The notes: generated from the sequence alone by a model not told the origin. 64,000 nucleotides of DNA from Branchiostoma floridae (GCF_000003815.2 NC_049996.1:8763310-8827309); one strand, 5' to 3'. Shown: positions 49,201-59,849, counted from the first letter of the stretch. A program made the numbers and translations.

Positions 49201-52200
49201 ACAATCAGAGCAGGTATTCAGCCGTGCCATTTTTCAAATGAACTTCTTTTGCCTCAAACGTTTCACACGGTCAATTTTCCTCTCATCATTAGTATCAGTG
49301 AGACCGTGCGTTTAGCTGAATACCATGTACCAGTATAGCCAGCGTTTGTTATGAGTTTTGCAAGAGACATTGTTCGTTGAAAAAAAAAGTGATGTAATTG
49401 CAACTATGTTTGTATTCTAAGCTGAATACATTTGTGCCAGTACAGCCATGTTTGGATTTTTTTACAAAGGATATTGTTCGTTGAAAGGTGATGTAGTTGC
49501 ATGCGCGGTTGCCGTATTTACCAAGGTTGTACGTTTAGCTGAATATCAGTCTTCACAACTTTTGTTAGAAGTTTTACAAGGGATATTGTTTGTTGGTTGA
49601 GAAATGATCTAATTGCATGTAAGATTGTCATATTTCCCGACGTTGTGCGTTTAGCTTAATACCAGTATATCCAGCGTTTGTTATAAGTTTTGCAAGAGAT
49701 ATTGTTCGTTGAAAAGTGATATAATTGCAACTATGTTTTTTTTTAGCTGTATACCAGTATAGAATACTAGTATAGCCAGTGTTTGTTACAAATTTTGCGA
49801 GGGATATTGTTCGTTGAGACCTGATATAAATGCATGTAAGGTTGCCGTATTTCCCGATGCTGTGCGTTTATCTGAATACCAGTATAGCCAGTGTTTGTTA
49901 GAAGTTTTGCAAGCTTTTCTTTTGCGCGATATCGTTCGTTGAGAACTGATACAATTGCATGTAAGGTTGCCGTATTTCCCGAGGTTGCACGTTTAGCTGA
50001 ATACCAGTCTATCCAGCGTTTGTTAGAAGTTTATGTTGGTTTTTGTTTGGGATATCGTTCATTGAGAACTGATATAATTGCATGTAAGGTTGCCGTATTT
50101 CCCGAGGTTGTGCGTTTAGCTGAATATCAGTCTATCCAGTGTTTGTTACAAGTTTTACAAGGGATATTGTTCGTTGAAAAGTAATATAATAGCATGTAAG
50201 GTTGCCGTATTTCCCGAGGTTGTGCGTTTAGCTGAATATCAGTCTACCCAGCGTTTGTTAGAAGTTTTACAAGGAATATTGTTCGTTGAGAACTGATCTA
50301 ATTGCTTGCGCAGTTGCCGTATTTCCCGAGGTTGTGGACCAGGTGAAATGAAGACGTCAGAGTTTGCTACAAAGTTACCAGATTGATGTCGGTCTGGATT
50401 GACCTTTGGTAACACATGAGTGGTTCCGTGGGGCTTGCCGAGGCTGTCACAACAGGCCCCGGCACCGGGGCAGGGTGCACACAACCAGGCATCCGACATG
50501 GAATTCGCTCCGGGCCCTTTTTCTTCCCTCTGCTAACCTGGCCATGCTTGGCTTCTCACGCCGGCACCAAACACACAAACACGCCGTGTTGTCCCTGCCC
50601 ACCCACGGGTTCCTACACACAAGTTTACTTTACTTTCCCACTTGTCTTTCCAGACATATTTTACAGAAAAAAAGGAGGGACGCAGGTGACAGATGTCATG
50701 TCGTCCAGAAAGGAGCCGCCATTTTGAATTCCCATGGGGCATCTGGTTCATTATCCCAAGTACCAGTAGCTGATAATGTGTTGTAATATCGTCCAATTTA
50801 GAGATGTTACAAGATAATTCCTCACTTAAATACCAAAATAAGGTACTTCATTTGCACGGTACTACCCAATTCTTCGTGCTATAAACTACGCTAAGAAGCT
50901 ACTTCGCATTTTACACAGTTAGGACATCCATCTAACTACTGCATACTACCAACACACACGTATGTAATTAATAGTTAAGTGACAAAGCGGTTTAAAAGGC
51001 TTATGTGACTAATTGCGGACAGCAGCTAATGTGGCTAAACGCAATTATACACAATGTGTTAATGTGCCAAAAGGTGATGCATGCGTGTTTTGAGAAGTCG
51101 CCGAAAACATATCAACAACACCGTGCTAATGGCAATACATTCGTGCGTGTGGGGCAGGAATTTGAAGAAGTCGCCAGTAGAGTTATGGATACACGCAACT
51201 CTAATGTGTTGTCATCATCAAGAATTTGGTTACAAGACTAAAAGGGCACGACCTTAAGATTTTTTTGGCAGTAGACTATAAACACTAAGAAAGTCAGGAA
51301 ATTTGGTCCTTCCTTCCTCCCATCTATCGATAAGAAATTACATTTGTACTGAACGAAACAACACAAAGTTCTATGTTAAGAAGGTTCTAATCTGCTAGTT
51401 ATATGTAGACTATTGTTGGAAGATTGGTAGCAACATTTTAAATATTTTTGGTCGTCGTCTGACAAAACCAAGGGGAACAAGGATTAGATATAAAAAGGAA
51501 GTTTAGAAACCTTGCAAATTTCGCCACCAATCGTTCCCTCTTCCGCGGTCTGAAAAAGATTAGGAAAAAACAGAATATATCCATAACTCCACCGGCCCTG
51601 GTCTGGGATAGCATTCCTAACTAGCATCACAAGTGGGTCCAAAACTTTGGGGAGTAAAGGCTTCTCAAAACACAGCCTACACAGCATCTATGTGAAAATA
51701 AGCACAGCCTAATAGCTACCTGGTAAGGCAAGAATGAAGAAATTCATAATCTCCAGGCAGATTTACCAGTGACATAAGAAAGTATCAAAGATGGCGAAGG
51801 AGTACAGCTGGCCAAAGGGAGTCATCAGCCACTGGTCCCTCCGGTAGCCAAACACACTCCTAGGCCGGCTTCACTCCTCTGGTATTCTTATGCTACCGTA
51901 GGGTCTGCTTGGAGATTAATAAATTCACTCATTATTAGGGAGATGTACATGTATCCTCACACAATCCATCAATCTCACCTTGGTTGAGAATCCTCCCGAA
52001 GAATTTATCCGCGGTGGAACAGTTCCATCTCCTCTCCTTAAACTGGAACTGGCACTCCCCCGTGCCGAGCTTGGCGCCCTTGATGACTTCATGCACGATC
52101 TCGGGCTCCTTGCGGCAGATCTCGGCCTGCTTGCCGATGAGTCGGCGGGTCTTTCTGCAGATCGACCGGTGGTCCATAACGAGCGGGCTGCCCACCGCCC

Positions 52201-53955
52201 TGTGGGAAATTTGGTTCAAGGTTTCGGCCCTACAGTCAGTGGGTGGCGAGAAGGGGAGACGGGAAGCACTCACTAAGTGCAAGGGGCTTCCATGGAGAAC
52301 ATGCAAAAAATCACAAAGGGATTCTCTTTATATATATACGGTGGAATCGATAGTACACTACATCTCAATATCGACGCACTTAACTCATGACTACACCTAC
52401 CAAATCTGTAAAGCTACAACTAGAACAACCAATATTACACCTTTTGCCTCACCACAAACATAGGAATCTTAAGATTGATCAAGAATGTTCGGAGAAGCGC
52501 CCAATGCGAGTGAATCGTTGGTACATTAGCACATGGCCTCGACATATGGCCAGGTCACAGACATTTGGTCGACCGTCGTGACTAAAACAGAACGAAATTC
52601 CCAGCGACATTGTCCACACGCGTGGCTACGCTGTACAGAACTTTGCGGACACACTTACTGCGAGAGTTGAACCCACAGGATGAGAAAGTACAAGCCTTCA
52701 CATAGGCGCATGCTGGCCCTGGGAGCTGCCCGGTCGCAGCGCGCTTCTGACTGACGTACGCGGATAGGAGAGTGTGTTCTCGCGGCTAAATGGACCCCCC
52801 ACCCGGCAATCCTCCTCCAAATCCACCCGGAACGGACCGACCTCGTACCCAGGTAAACACGCCTGTTGTCTCCACCCGTAAACAAGTAGAACAACATATC
52901 CTTTCCTAATCCCCATCATTAAGTTACTGAATTTCACATTAGCAGGATTGTTGTCTCAACACCAATTTTCTCGTTAACGCGTTTCGTGGCCAAACAAAGA
53001 CGGGGGAGAGGTTCAAAATGCCGAGCGAACAATCCAGGGCCTACGGTAAAAAGGAGACCCCCTTTCTGGGCCGTGTTTTAAGCATTCAAAGATATCGGAA
53101 CGACCCCGAGGGCTCGGTTTGATAAGGGCTGCTATCTTTTTTGGTCTTTACGAGGCATTAACCAATCGTTTCCCCATGGGTTTCCAACATGAATATTCTA
53201 GCGACAGGACAATGGTAAAGAGAGGGGACAGCAATGCGATCCTCAAGTCACAAAAGTGGAGGGAAAAATTTTCCGCAAACACGACTCGGTTCTCTCGCTA
53301 TCTCTGTTATGATCTAACAAGATATGTCGACAAGACAAGACCTTGTTGTCAGTGACTATCCCTATGTTGTTTTACAAGGGATAAGTATTTTTGGGACTTA
53401 GCGTGATTTTTTTGTTACTCTTCACAAGGCTGTCATTGCGTGGAGCTGTCACATATGCCGAGTGTTCTTTACATGTAGTTATGAGAATATGTATAAGTCT
53501 CGGGGAGCTGTGCTTGCAGCTTCTCGGTAGACAAGGCCGTGGGTTCTTGTTAGGCGAGCCGGTGTCCTGGCGAATAAACGCGTCTATTGTACTTTACTCA
53601 CTGCGCACATATCGCTCCGAGCGAAGTAACGTCAGACAAAAGTTATTATCTGAATATGGCCACGGGCTGAAAAGCAGGACACCAATATGTAGCTGTGTCT
53701 AGAAAAACTGTGTGTAGAACTTTGCAAGGTGAACACACGCCTCTGCCCCCCTCCCTCCGATCTGACAAACACATACACCAGGGACGGGCGTCGCTACGTA
53801 CTACCTCCTGGGGCGGCTAAAAGGATCCTCGTGCAACAATTAAGTTTGTACGGGCCGATTACGCAGGGGTCTACTCACCACCACAGTCCTATAATGCTGG
53901 TAGGACAAAGCAGATAGAAGAAGAACACGGTGAAGACGAGGTGGGCAGAGGCCAT
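39745..53955 (-). CDS. Wnt6: Wnt6 gene (four coding exons, complete)
   Basis: Secreted Wnt ligand of the Wnt6 subfamily. The coding exons on the minus strand are 53879-53955, 51979-52199, 45922-46193 and 39745-40206. Together they give 1032 nt, or 343 residues plus TGA; human WNT6 is 365. Introns are GT...AG with phases 2, 1 and 0, identical in place and phase to Wnt1 in this window. Subfamily markers are GLWWAVGSPLVMD, ECQFQF, ACSMGELLQCGC-like SCSMGELLQCGC, GGCGDDIDFG, CKCHGLSGSC and ENCKCRFHWCCVVKC. Ser206 is the predicted Porcupine acylation site. NCS (exon 2) and NAT (exon 4) are potential N-glycosylation sites. The collagen-like Pro/Gly insert of vertebrate WNT6 is missing from exon 3, which accounts for the shorter length. 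Introns 1-3 are about 1.7, 5.8 and 5.7 kb, and the last two are full of repeats. Confidence 0.95.
41190..41510. repeat. Degenerate two-copy duplication (~189 bp) in Wnt6 intron 3
   Basis: GTTTGGTACAAC(G/A)GTTT occurs at 41300 and 41489, with related flanking words (CAAGTTTCCGATGCTCAATT against CAAGTTTCGACGATCCAATG; GAAGAAGAAT). Divergent, so old. Confidence 0.6.
42078..42204. mobile_element. TAGCCTGGG-family MITE with perfect 9-bp duplication
   Basis: 127 bp in Wnt6 intron 3: TAGCCTGGGTACCATCCGGA at the left and its exact complement TCCGGATGGTACCCAGGCTA at the right, with AGTAGTTCGCTCC and GGAGCGAACTACT further in. It is flanked by ATTCGTGTC on both sides (42069-42077 and 42205-42213). Confidence 0.95.
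44635..44801. mobile_element. TAATCTCC-family MITE in Wnt6 intron 3
   Basis: 167 bp, TAATCTCAAAGCAGATCCTA... to ...TAGGATCTGCTTGGAGATTA; inner arms GATAGTATCAAAAGCTGGCA and its near complement. Flanks CCTCGGTAG (44626-44634) and CCTCAGTAG (44802-44810) match at 8 of 9. Confidence 0.92.
45922..46193 (-). CDS. Wnt6: Wnt6 exon 3: central Wnt domain
   Basis: The acceptor is CTACAG before 46193 and the donor is GTGAGT at 45921-45916. Two bases finish the split Asp, then 90 residues (101-190): IRETAFVYAVTSAG, SCSMGELLQCGCDYQMKG, WEWGGCGDDIDFG, SREFMDA and LHNNEAGRL. Vertebrate WNT6 carries a Pro/Gly-rich, collagen-like run after the CGC motif; here a short CDYQMKGESPDGS linker takes its place. Confidence 0.95.
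46350..47045. repeat. Degenerate TCAATGATCTT short-period array in Wnt6 intron 2
   Basis: About 700 bp of loosely repeated CAATGATCTTTCAATGATCT words with an 11-12-base rhythm and many substitutions. It starts about 160 bases from exon 3 on the acceptor side. Confidence 0.85.
47941..48880. repeat. 153-bp tandem array in Wnt6 intron 2
   Basis: GATAAACATGC or its variant recurs at 47973, 48142, 48295, 48448, 48601 and 48761. The three middle spacings are exactly 153; the outer ones are 169 and 160. Units carry TTATGTCACTACTGATTTAG, ACTCCCAACTC and GAGTCGCTGGTAGAGTTT. Confidence 0.93.
49309..50335. repeat. ~115-bp tandem array in Wnt6 intron 2
   Basis: The anchor GTTTAGCTGAATA and variants recurs near 49311, 49418, 49533, 49650, 49742, 49867, 49992, 50114 and 50227. 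Units contain CCAGCGTTTGTTAGAAGTTT, GGGATATTGTTCGTTGAGAA and GGTTGCCGTATTTCCCGAGG. Confidence 0.93.
51747..51918. mobile_element. TAATCTCC-family MITE next to Wnt6 exon 2
   Basis: 172 bp, TAATCTCCAGGCAGAT... to ...CTGCTTGGAGATTA. Flanks AGAAATTCA (51738-51746) and ATAAATTCA (51919-51927) match at 8 of 9. It ends about 60 bases from the Wnt6 exon 2 donor. Confidence 0.92.
51979..52199 (-). CDS. Wnt6: Wnt6 exon 2: N-terminal Wnt domain
   Basis: The acceptor is CCACAG before 52199 and the donor is GTGAGA at 51978-51973. After one base completing the Trp codon it encodes 73 residues (27-99): AVGSPLVMDHRSICRKTRRL, the KQAEICRKEPEIVHEV helix, ECQFQFKERRWNCS, and FGRILNQ before a split Asp. A MITE (51747-51918) lies only about 60 bases inside the following intron, past the donor. 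Confidence 0.94.
53879..53955 (-). CDS. Wnt6: Wnt6 exon 1: start codon and signal peptide
   Basis: The ATG at 53955-53953 sits in a good Kozak context (GCCATGG). The exon encodes 25 residues plus TG of a split tryptophan. MASAHLVFTVFFFYLLCPTS is strongly hydrophobic and signal-like; it is followed by IIGLW. The donor is GTGAGT at 53878-53873. Splicing to exon 2 restores GLWWAVGSPLVMD, as in vertebrate WNT6. The exon is too short to stand out as an ORF and was found by looking for the missing start. Confidence 0.92.
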
Positions 53956-54800
53956 GGCTGCACCGGGGCTCCCTCGACAGGTCTGAGCGGTCGCCCGGGC
54001 GCGTCCCACCGACGGTTCTCGCTATGCCTTTCCCTCACGAAACACTCGCAATTTCAGACCAGGATCGGCAGGTCCCGTGTATCTCATGTATTTACATGGC
54101 CACTTGAAGTTTGTTTGGAGTATAATCAATATGATCAAATTAAGGCGACGTGATTGGTCCAGTGGGTCTGAATGGGCAACGACGTGTCAATCACTTTGTG
54201 GGTATCTACGTCATCGAGGCGGACCACTTGGCCGACAAAATTGAACTTTAATGGCATCTTCTCAGTTTTACAGCGGTAACGGTTTAGCTCCTAATACATT
54301 TCCTGTCACCGATTCATCGGAAAGTATCAGCATTCCCAATGGACTTCGAGTCTGCAGAGATCATTCTATTAAACTGGTGCTCAAAGCCGGAATGACAATC
54401 GGTCGAGACAGTTAGGCGGAGTTTTTCGGTGGAACCGTCGGCAGGAGGCACGATTTAAGGCGGAGCATGTTGCGCGGACAATGCCGCAGGAAAGGGCAGC
54501 CCGTACGGCATGTTAGTAGCCATTGAGCCGTTGACAAGGTTTGACATACGGGGGTAACACAACGGACTGAAGGGACACAGCTCTTTTTCAGCTTTTGCTA
54601 CTTGTTCTTCCACGGTCCCATCAGCTTTGTCCTTCTGAAAGAACGCCATATGCTGTTGCAGTGTTGTACCCGCTGTCCACTACAGTGTGTCGGACATTAT
54701 GGTGATAAGCAGGGGGCAAACTTGACCTTTGCCCTTGACGACCTTCCATATTGAAGAACAAACATGGCGACCGTGACGTCAGACCACCGACTCAAAGTGC
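53880..54800 (-). promoter_or_regulatory. Upstream region of Wnt6 (probable promoter and 5' UTR)
   Basis: The stretch 5' of the Wnt6 start is moderately GC-rich and free of the MITE families seen elsewhere in the window. No TATA box was recognised and the transcription start cannot be placed from sequence alone. It contains the unassigned minus-strand ORF at 54455-54649. Confidence 0.3.
54455..54649 (-). CDS. Unassigned 64-codon ORF upstream of Wnt6
   Basis: ATG at 54649, TAA at 54457-54455. I do not recognise the protein. Its makeup is unusually protein-like for this window: a charged N-terminal half (MAFFQKDKADGTVEEQ, then VAKAEKE), then a Pro/Tyr/Met-rich half (ELCPFSPLCYPRMSN, then MATNMPYGLPFP). 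There is no signal peptide or membrane segment. It lies about 500 bases upstream of the Wnt6 ATG on the same strand, so it could be an upstream ORF in the Wnt6 leader, an exon of another gene (TTTCAG inside codons 3-5 is a possible acceptor), a tiny independent gene, or chance. Confidence 0.25.
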   Translation of the reverse strand: MAFFQKDKADGTVEEQVAKAEKELCPFSPLCYPRMSNLVNGSMATNMPYGLPFPAALSAQHAPP

Positions 54801-55511
54801 CAAACAGACCGAGATCTAACGAATACTGACGACTTGACATCACAAAAGAATGGCTCTAAATAGCTGAAGAGTCATTCCCTAATTTGACAAGACATATATT
54901 AGCTGAACCTTTTCTATTACCTATTTTATGGATCTTCAATAACAGGCGTCTAACCGTCTAACTACCCAGTAAAATATATCTGATGTTACATAACTTGACT
55001 CGGAGATGAAATAAGATCATTCAATTTAAACATCGTTAACACTTCAAAGAAAGAGTTTGATGATCTCTTTTGTGTAAAAATATCACAAGTAAAAGTATTC
55101 GGTGATAAGCCGACTGCAAAACTAATCTATTCACAGTTTCTATAGGGAAACTATCGGAAAAACAAATAGGATAAGTTACCATGACAACGACAAGATGCAT
55201 TGTTCGCTCTTTATTTTCAAAATATCACCAGAGATGTGCGACAAAGACAACCATAAAGCAAACCAGTTCTAATCGTCCATTGTAGAGCTATTAATCGCAA
55301 GTCGCAATCTCTTGCAAACTCTTTTAGATACAGTTCATGGCTCCCAATACGGAGGGGGGATGTCTACCACAGAACTTTAAGAAATAATGTCAGCTTCACC
55401 AGTTTCAAATGTAGGACGTCCCGGTTTAGTAACAGCACTCTCCCCTATTGCCTCAGCGTCCTCAATGAAAACTTGTAGTGTTTTGAATAGAATCGGACAC
55501 GTTAGTTTTAA

Positions 55512-55537
55512 CAAGGAGGTGATTTTTAACCTCCTTG
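55512..55537. mobile_element. Ultra-short palindromic insert, intact 7-bp duplication
   Basis: 26 bp, CAAGGAGGTGA...TTAACCTCCTTG. It is flanked by GTTTTAA on both sides (55505-55511 and 55538-55544). Confidence 0.85.
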
Positions 55538-57904
55538 GTTTTAACGAATTCAATATGTTGTATGTACGTATACCGTTAATGTAAAGAGAACAATGTACAA
55601 AAATTGTAATTAGGGTGCAACAGTTTTTAATCTAATAAACCATTTCTCATTTCTCTCGCTGAAGAATAACGTGCTGTACCCGCTTTGCAAAGACCATGGC
55701 TCAGAGTTTGGATAAGCCATGTTTGCCCTAGTCGCGTGCGTTTATTTTCCCAAGCTCTTAGAACCCTTCAAATCAAACACGGCGGAAACCCTCGACCATG
55801 TGCTGTCCGCCCTTTTCCGTAACAATAGGCAAACTGGGTACACAACGTCCTGGTCTTTCCATGGTTGTCAGGGAAGGAAGTCTAGCAATGTACGGCTTCT
55901 ATAGACCAGGCACGTACGGCAATCTTTGTGTATTACCATTTACACTACGTTTCCACTGGAGGCTACGTCTGTGCCGATCAAAGATTTGGCGAATTGCTCA
56001 ACGAATCTCAAACAAAAGGCAATAATCTTTTTACGCTTTGCATGTTGTTGTCTTTTTGTCTTTAAAATCATACTTTTACATCGTGCACTATATTCCTATT
56101 ACAAAATCAAGGGCCATACAAACCCAACTTTGGTCACTATATAAATGTTCTTGTCGTATGGTCGTTTGGCGATCACTGTCTAATGGAAACGAGGCTCAAA
56201 TTTTTCCACATTCTGACAAGAGAAAGTTAGCACTTTCACTTCTATGACACACGACAAGGACGTTTCGCCCCGAAAGCTATTCATATATTTGTCTGTTAGG
56301 CCATCAAACAAGGCACATGCTTTTGGAGAAATTCATCAGGTTGACGTTTTTGTAGGGTACTAGTATTTGTTCTTCAGCGCATTGAGCATCTACGTTGCCA
56401 TGGCAACCCTTCGCCTTCGGTGACTGCAAGATGTTTCAGACAGCTGACCAATGCATTCAAGACGCTGTTTTGAAGATTATTTTTTCTTAATTTTAGCAGC
56501 GTGTGGGCGTGAGAGCCTGTGGACAATATGTGACCCAGAGAACGGAAAGGGTCCGCCTGACGCAATACGGTCTTTCTTTAGAATCTCCTTTCAATTGGAT
56601 CTAGAAAAAATACATCTAGTCGATGACGTAGATTTGTTTGACGTATAGAGCATTTTTGGCAACGCCTAAGGGAGGGATGCGTTCTTCTTGCAAGCTATGA
56701 GAGGTATTACCGAAAGATGATGTACGTAGTTCTTAGCGTAGAGTTGAAGATGGGAAACGAATACCGAACACTGTTGTTCCTACGTCGCCATTATTTAACT
56801 CGTGATCACTGATGTTTTATACCCATACATACATAGCAATTTTGAAAGGTGCCCAACTGATATCTATACAGATTTTAGGGTGAAATATTGTAACAATTCG
56901 ACTGACTTTCGAACTTCATTTTTTGGGGTTAAAGCTCTGCTGTATCCGATACATGTGTGATGAATATTGTCCAATCAAATTTGTGAAAACCAGCTCATGA
57001 TGACATCATGAGTATACGCATGCGCATTAGATAATTGGTCGAGCGTTAGAACTGGACAGGAAAAGCTACATTAGATGACGTCATGATTAACCGGATTTGA
57101 CTTCTGCGGCTACACCTCTTTGTGCGGTTGATACTTTAAGACCTATTTCTTTCACTTCAAACGCTGGACGATGAAAGGAATGGTGAGGAAACGGTAAACA
57201 ATCTGTCTGATATGTTATCGAAGTGGAACTGCTGAATGACTCATAGTGAATGGAGGTGTTTTTATCTATTTTTTTAAAGCTTGGCAAAAAGAACTTTGGT
57301 AGCACATTCTTAACCCTTTAAGACGCATCCAAGACGCAATACTGTTTTAAGGTGCTTCTTCTATCAATCCATCTGTTGTCTTGTCTTCGAGTCGTGTTAT
57401 GCTGTGTTATGTGAAAGGAGAACGCCTGGTGATAGTGGTAGCGTTACCAACTACAGGAGAATTTTAATGGATCGTTTCCTACCCGTCACTATGCAGATTT
57501 AGAGAGGAGCCATTTAGTTCACAGCGTCTTGCAAGTTGTCTTTTTCAATTTTACAACGTTTAGCCCATTTTAAAGATCTCAAACCCGTTTCTACGATTGA
57601 TGGTTGGATCAGAAAACAAAGCTACTGGAGATCTAAGAACCGTCCTTCCCCTGTATAGATATAAATCATCATAGTAGAACAGGGCTACTTCTAAGGCTAA
57701 CGTCAAAAATAGAAATGTATATGATGTATAGTTTAGTGACTTTAATATCATACTTTTTGTTCCCGAAAGCTGCCCGGCCGGGCCCCGGTTTGGAAATGTG
57801 ACCCAAGCCTAAAGGAGCTTCACACGAAGCATGGAACATCCTAGTTTTCAGTTGTAAGCGAAAACTATTTCTTCAGCCTGTTCAGTACGTGAAATTACTA
57901 GAAG

Positions 57905-57928
57905 CAAGGAGGTCATATAACCTCCTTG
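57905..57928. mobile_element. Ultra-short palindromic insert, intact 7-bp duplication
   Basis: 24 bp, CAAGGAGGTCA...ATAACCTCCTTG. It is flanked by CTAGAAG on both sides (57898-57904 and 57929-57935). Confidence 0.85.
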
Positions 57929-59849
57929 CTAGAAGCTACTGTACCATATCCAATTGCGTCTGGAAGTGGGTAAAAAAAGTTTGCAGTCAAGGAATTTCAG
58001 GTCATTCACCCTTTCCAGTCGTCAACAACCGCCAAAAGAGCAGTTCTTCACATGTCTGTTCTGTGATTACTAGTATTGTCCTGAAACAGTCACGTCCCTT
58101 TTCCCAACAGGAGGGCTTTGAAAAGACTGCACTGTTTCCATATTTTCACCATTACGTGTAGAAAGCGCGAGGTTGTAATGATAGACTTTAACCCTACCCG
58201 GCGACACTAATACAAGGGTACATATCCCCGACATATTGTTGAACGGTGTCCCCTACACACCTCTGGAATAAACGCTACCCAAGGTTCTATCTCTGCGATC
58301 AGTTCCCAGGCCTTTTGAAAAGAGCGCTTAAACAAGTCTCATTTATACATGGTTCATCCGCTTTTATAGAAATTATCCACTTATGATGGTGAGTGAGATA
58401 ACAAGCTAAACGGCCTCCATTGTGTAGACTTGTTGTCCCCAAATGCTGGGACACAATGCCGAAAAGTGGATGACTTCACACGCACACCTGTCGCAAAATA
58501 CCTGCCGTAAGTCGTTAAGTCGTGAGATGATGGCGATGATTGCGGGGGATTTTTTGGTGGTTCATATTTTTGGCATGATCACAGAGTGAGCCCCCAAGGA
58601 GTAGATCTATTGATAACATAGCGGGCTGTAGTTACAGGTACAACCACCATGTCTGCAACTACCTCAGTGTTATTTTCCTCTTCGTGTCACAGCTGCTAAC
58701 AATTATGCCATTGATACATAGTTGATACAAATGATATACATTATCAAGAACTAGCGGATCAAGTGTACTAACAAATCTATGTAGGAACTAAACCCTGTAT
58801 ATAACAAAGAATGAGAAACATTCATTTCAGTCACTTGGACAAGATGCCGCTATTCGCCATTATTCACAAAATCAAAATACAGTTCTTCAAGTCTGAGGTT
58901 GGACATCCAGGAATTGGTAATGATATTAACATAATTCTTGTGAGAAATCCCTGCTTTCTTTGTTTCTAGAGTCTTAATAATATATGTATATATTACATGA
59001 ACTTCCGTACCCCAGTGGGATAGTCGCAACAGGTTTGCTATGTATGTTGTTTAGATGTCGGAAAACTCTGATGGCAATCAGTAAGGTCTAAGAATAGTTT
59101 GTTGTGGTGTTGTTGTTTGTGTTATTGGATGGTCACTGGCGCGAGGTGGGGTATCCACGGGTCGGGTCGGGGCGACAGTTTTAGAATACAGGTCCCCTAA
59201 ACACCCCACAGGCATTCTCACCGAATTCCTAGTATTGTCTGGTCGTATTTTGTGTGTGTTTGGTTCACATGTAGCCACAACGCTAGGACATACCCTCTGG
59301 GCAAGAGGTTGAACAACTCAACTTTTTTTTTAAACTACGATATCTCCGTTTTTCCAATTTTGTTAAGTCGTCGCGGGAAGAATTTTGTTTTCTGTTCCAT
59401 GATAACCATACCTGGGACCTTGCCACGTGTTTCGGCATAATTTGGGAGCCGAACCCATGACCCCAAAACACCCGGGAGGGACGCTTCTCCGGCATTCTTG
59501 CCACAACTAGTGCAGTGAGTTTACGATCAACACCCCGAAAGGGCTTGATCTTTATCCTTGATATGTCTTTCGGTTATGATCACAATATTACGTACACTCT
59601 ACTGGCACCCTTACGGTTTGGACCAACAAAGGAAATGGACTAACTTCTTCATAATCGCAGTTAAACTTTCAAGAACATAACACCTAGTCGTAAAATACGA
59701 TCCACCTTAATATTTAATTTGTCATAAAGTAGCCTTGTTGTAAACAAGCCGTCTGGCTCTCAGCCACATACCCTATGAACATACTTAGTAATTGGTATGC
59801 GTCGAACATGACACTGAGAAACAAGAAGGTAGCAGTAGAAAGGAGTTAA

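Larger units (their letters stand above)
54650..59849. other. Non-genic stretch upstream of Wnt6
   Basis: No exon of a third Wnt gene or any other recognised protein. It holds two ultra-short palindromes, a repeat-like segment near 55990-56090 related to the 1.7-kb element, and a possible SINE remnant near 59390-59515 (minus-strand GGGTTCGGCTCCC resembles a B box). Confidence 0.4.

Noticed and set aside
49309-50335. Regular repeats that could suggest a CRISPR-like array
   Set aside because: Units are contiguous and similar over their whole length, with no unique spacers, and the host is an animal.
59390-59515. Possible second tRNA-derived SINE (minus-strand GGGTTCGGCTCCC)
   Set aside because: Only a B-box-like word is convincing; the A box and tail are not clear, so it is not listed as a separate feature.
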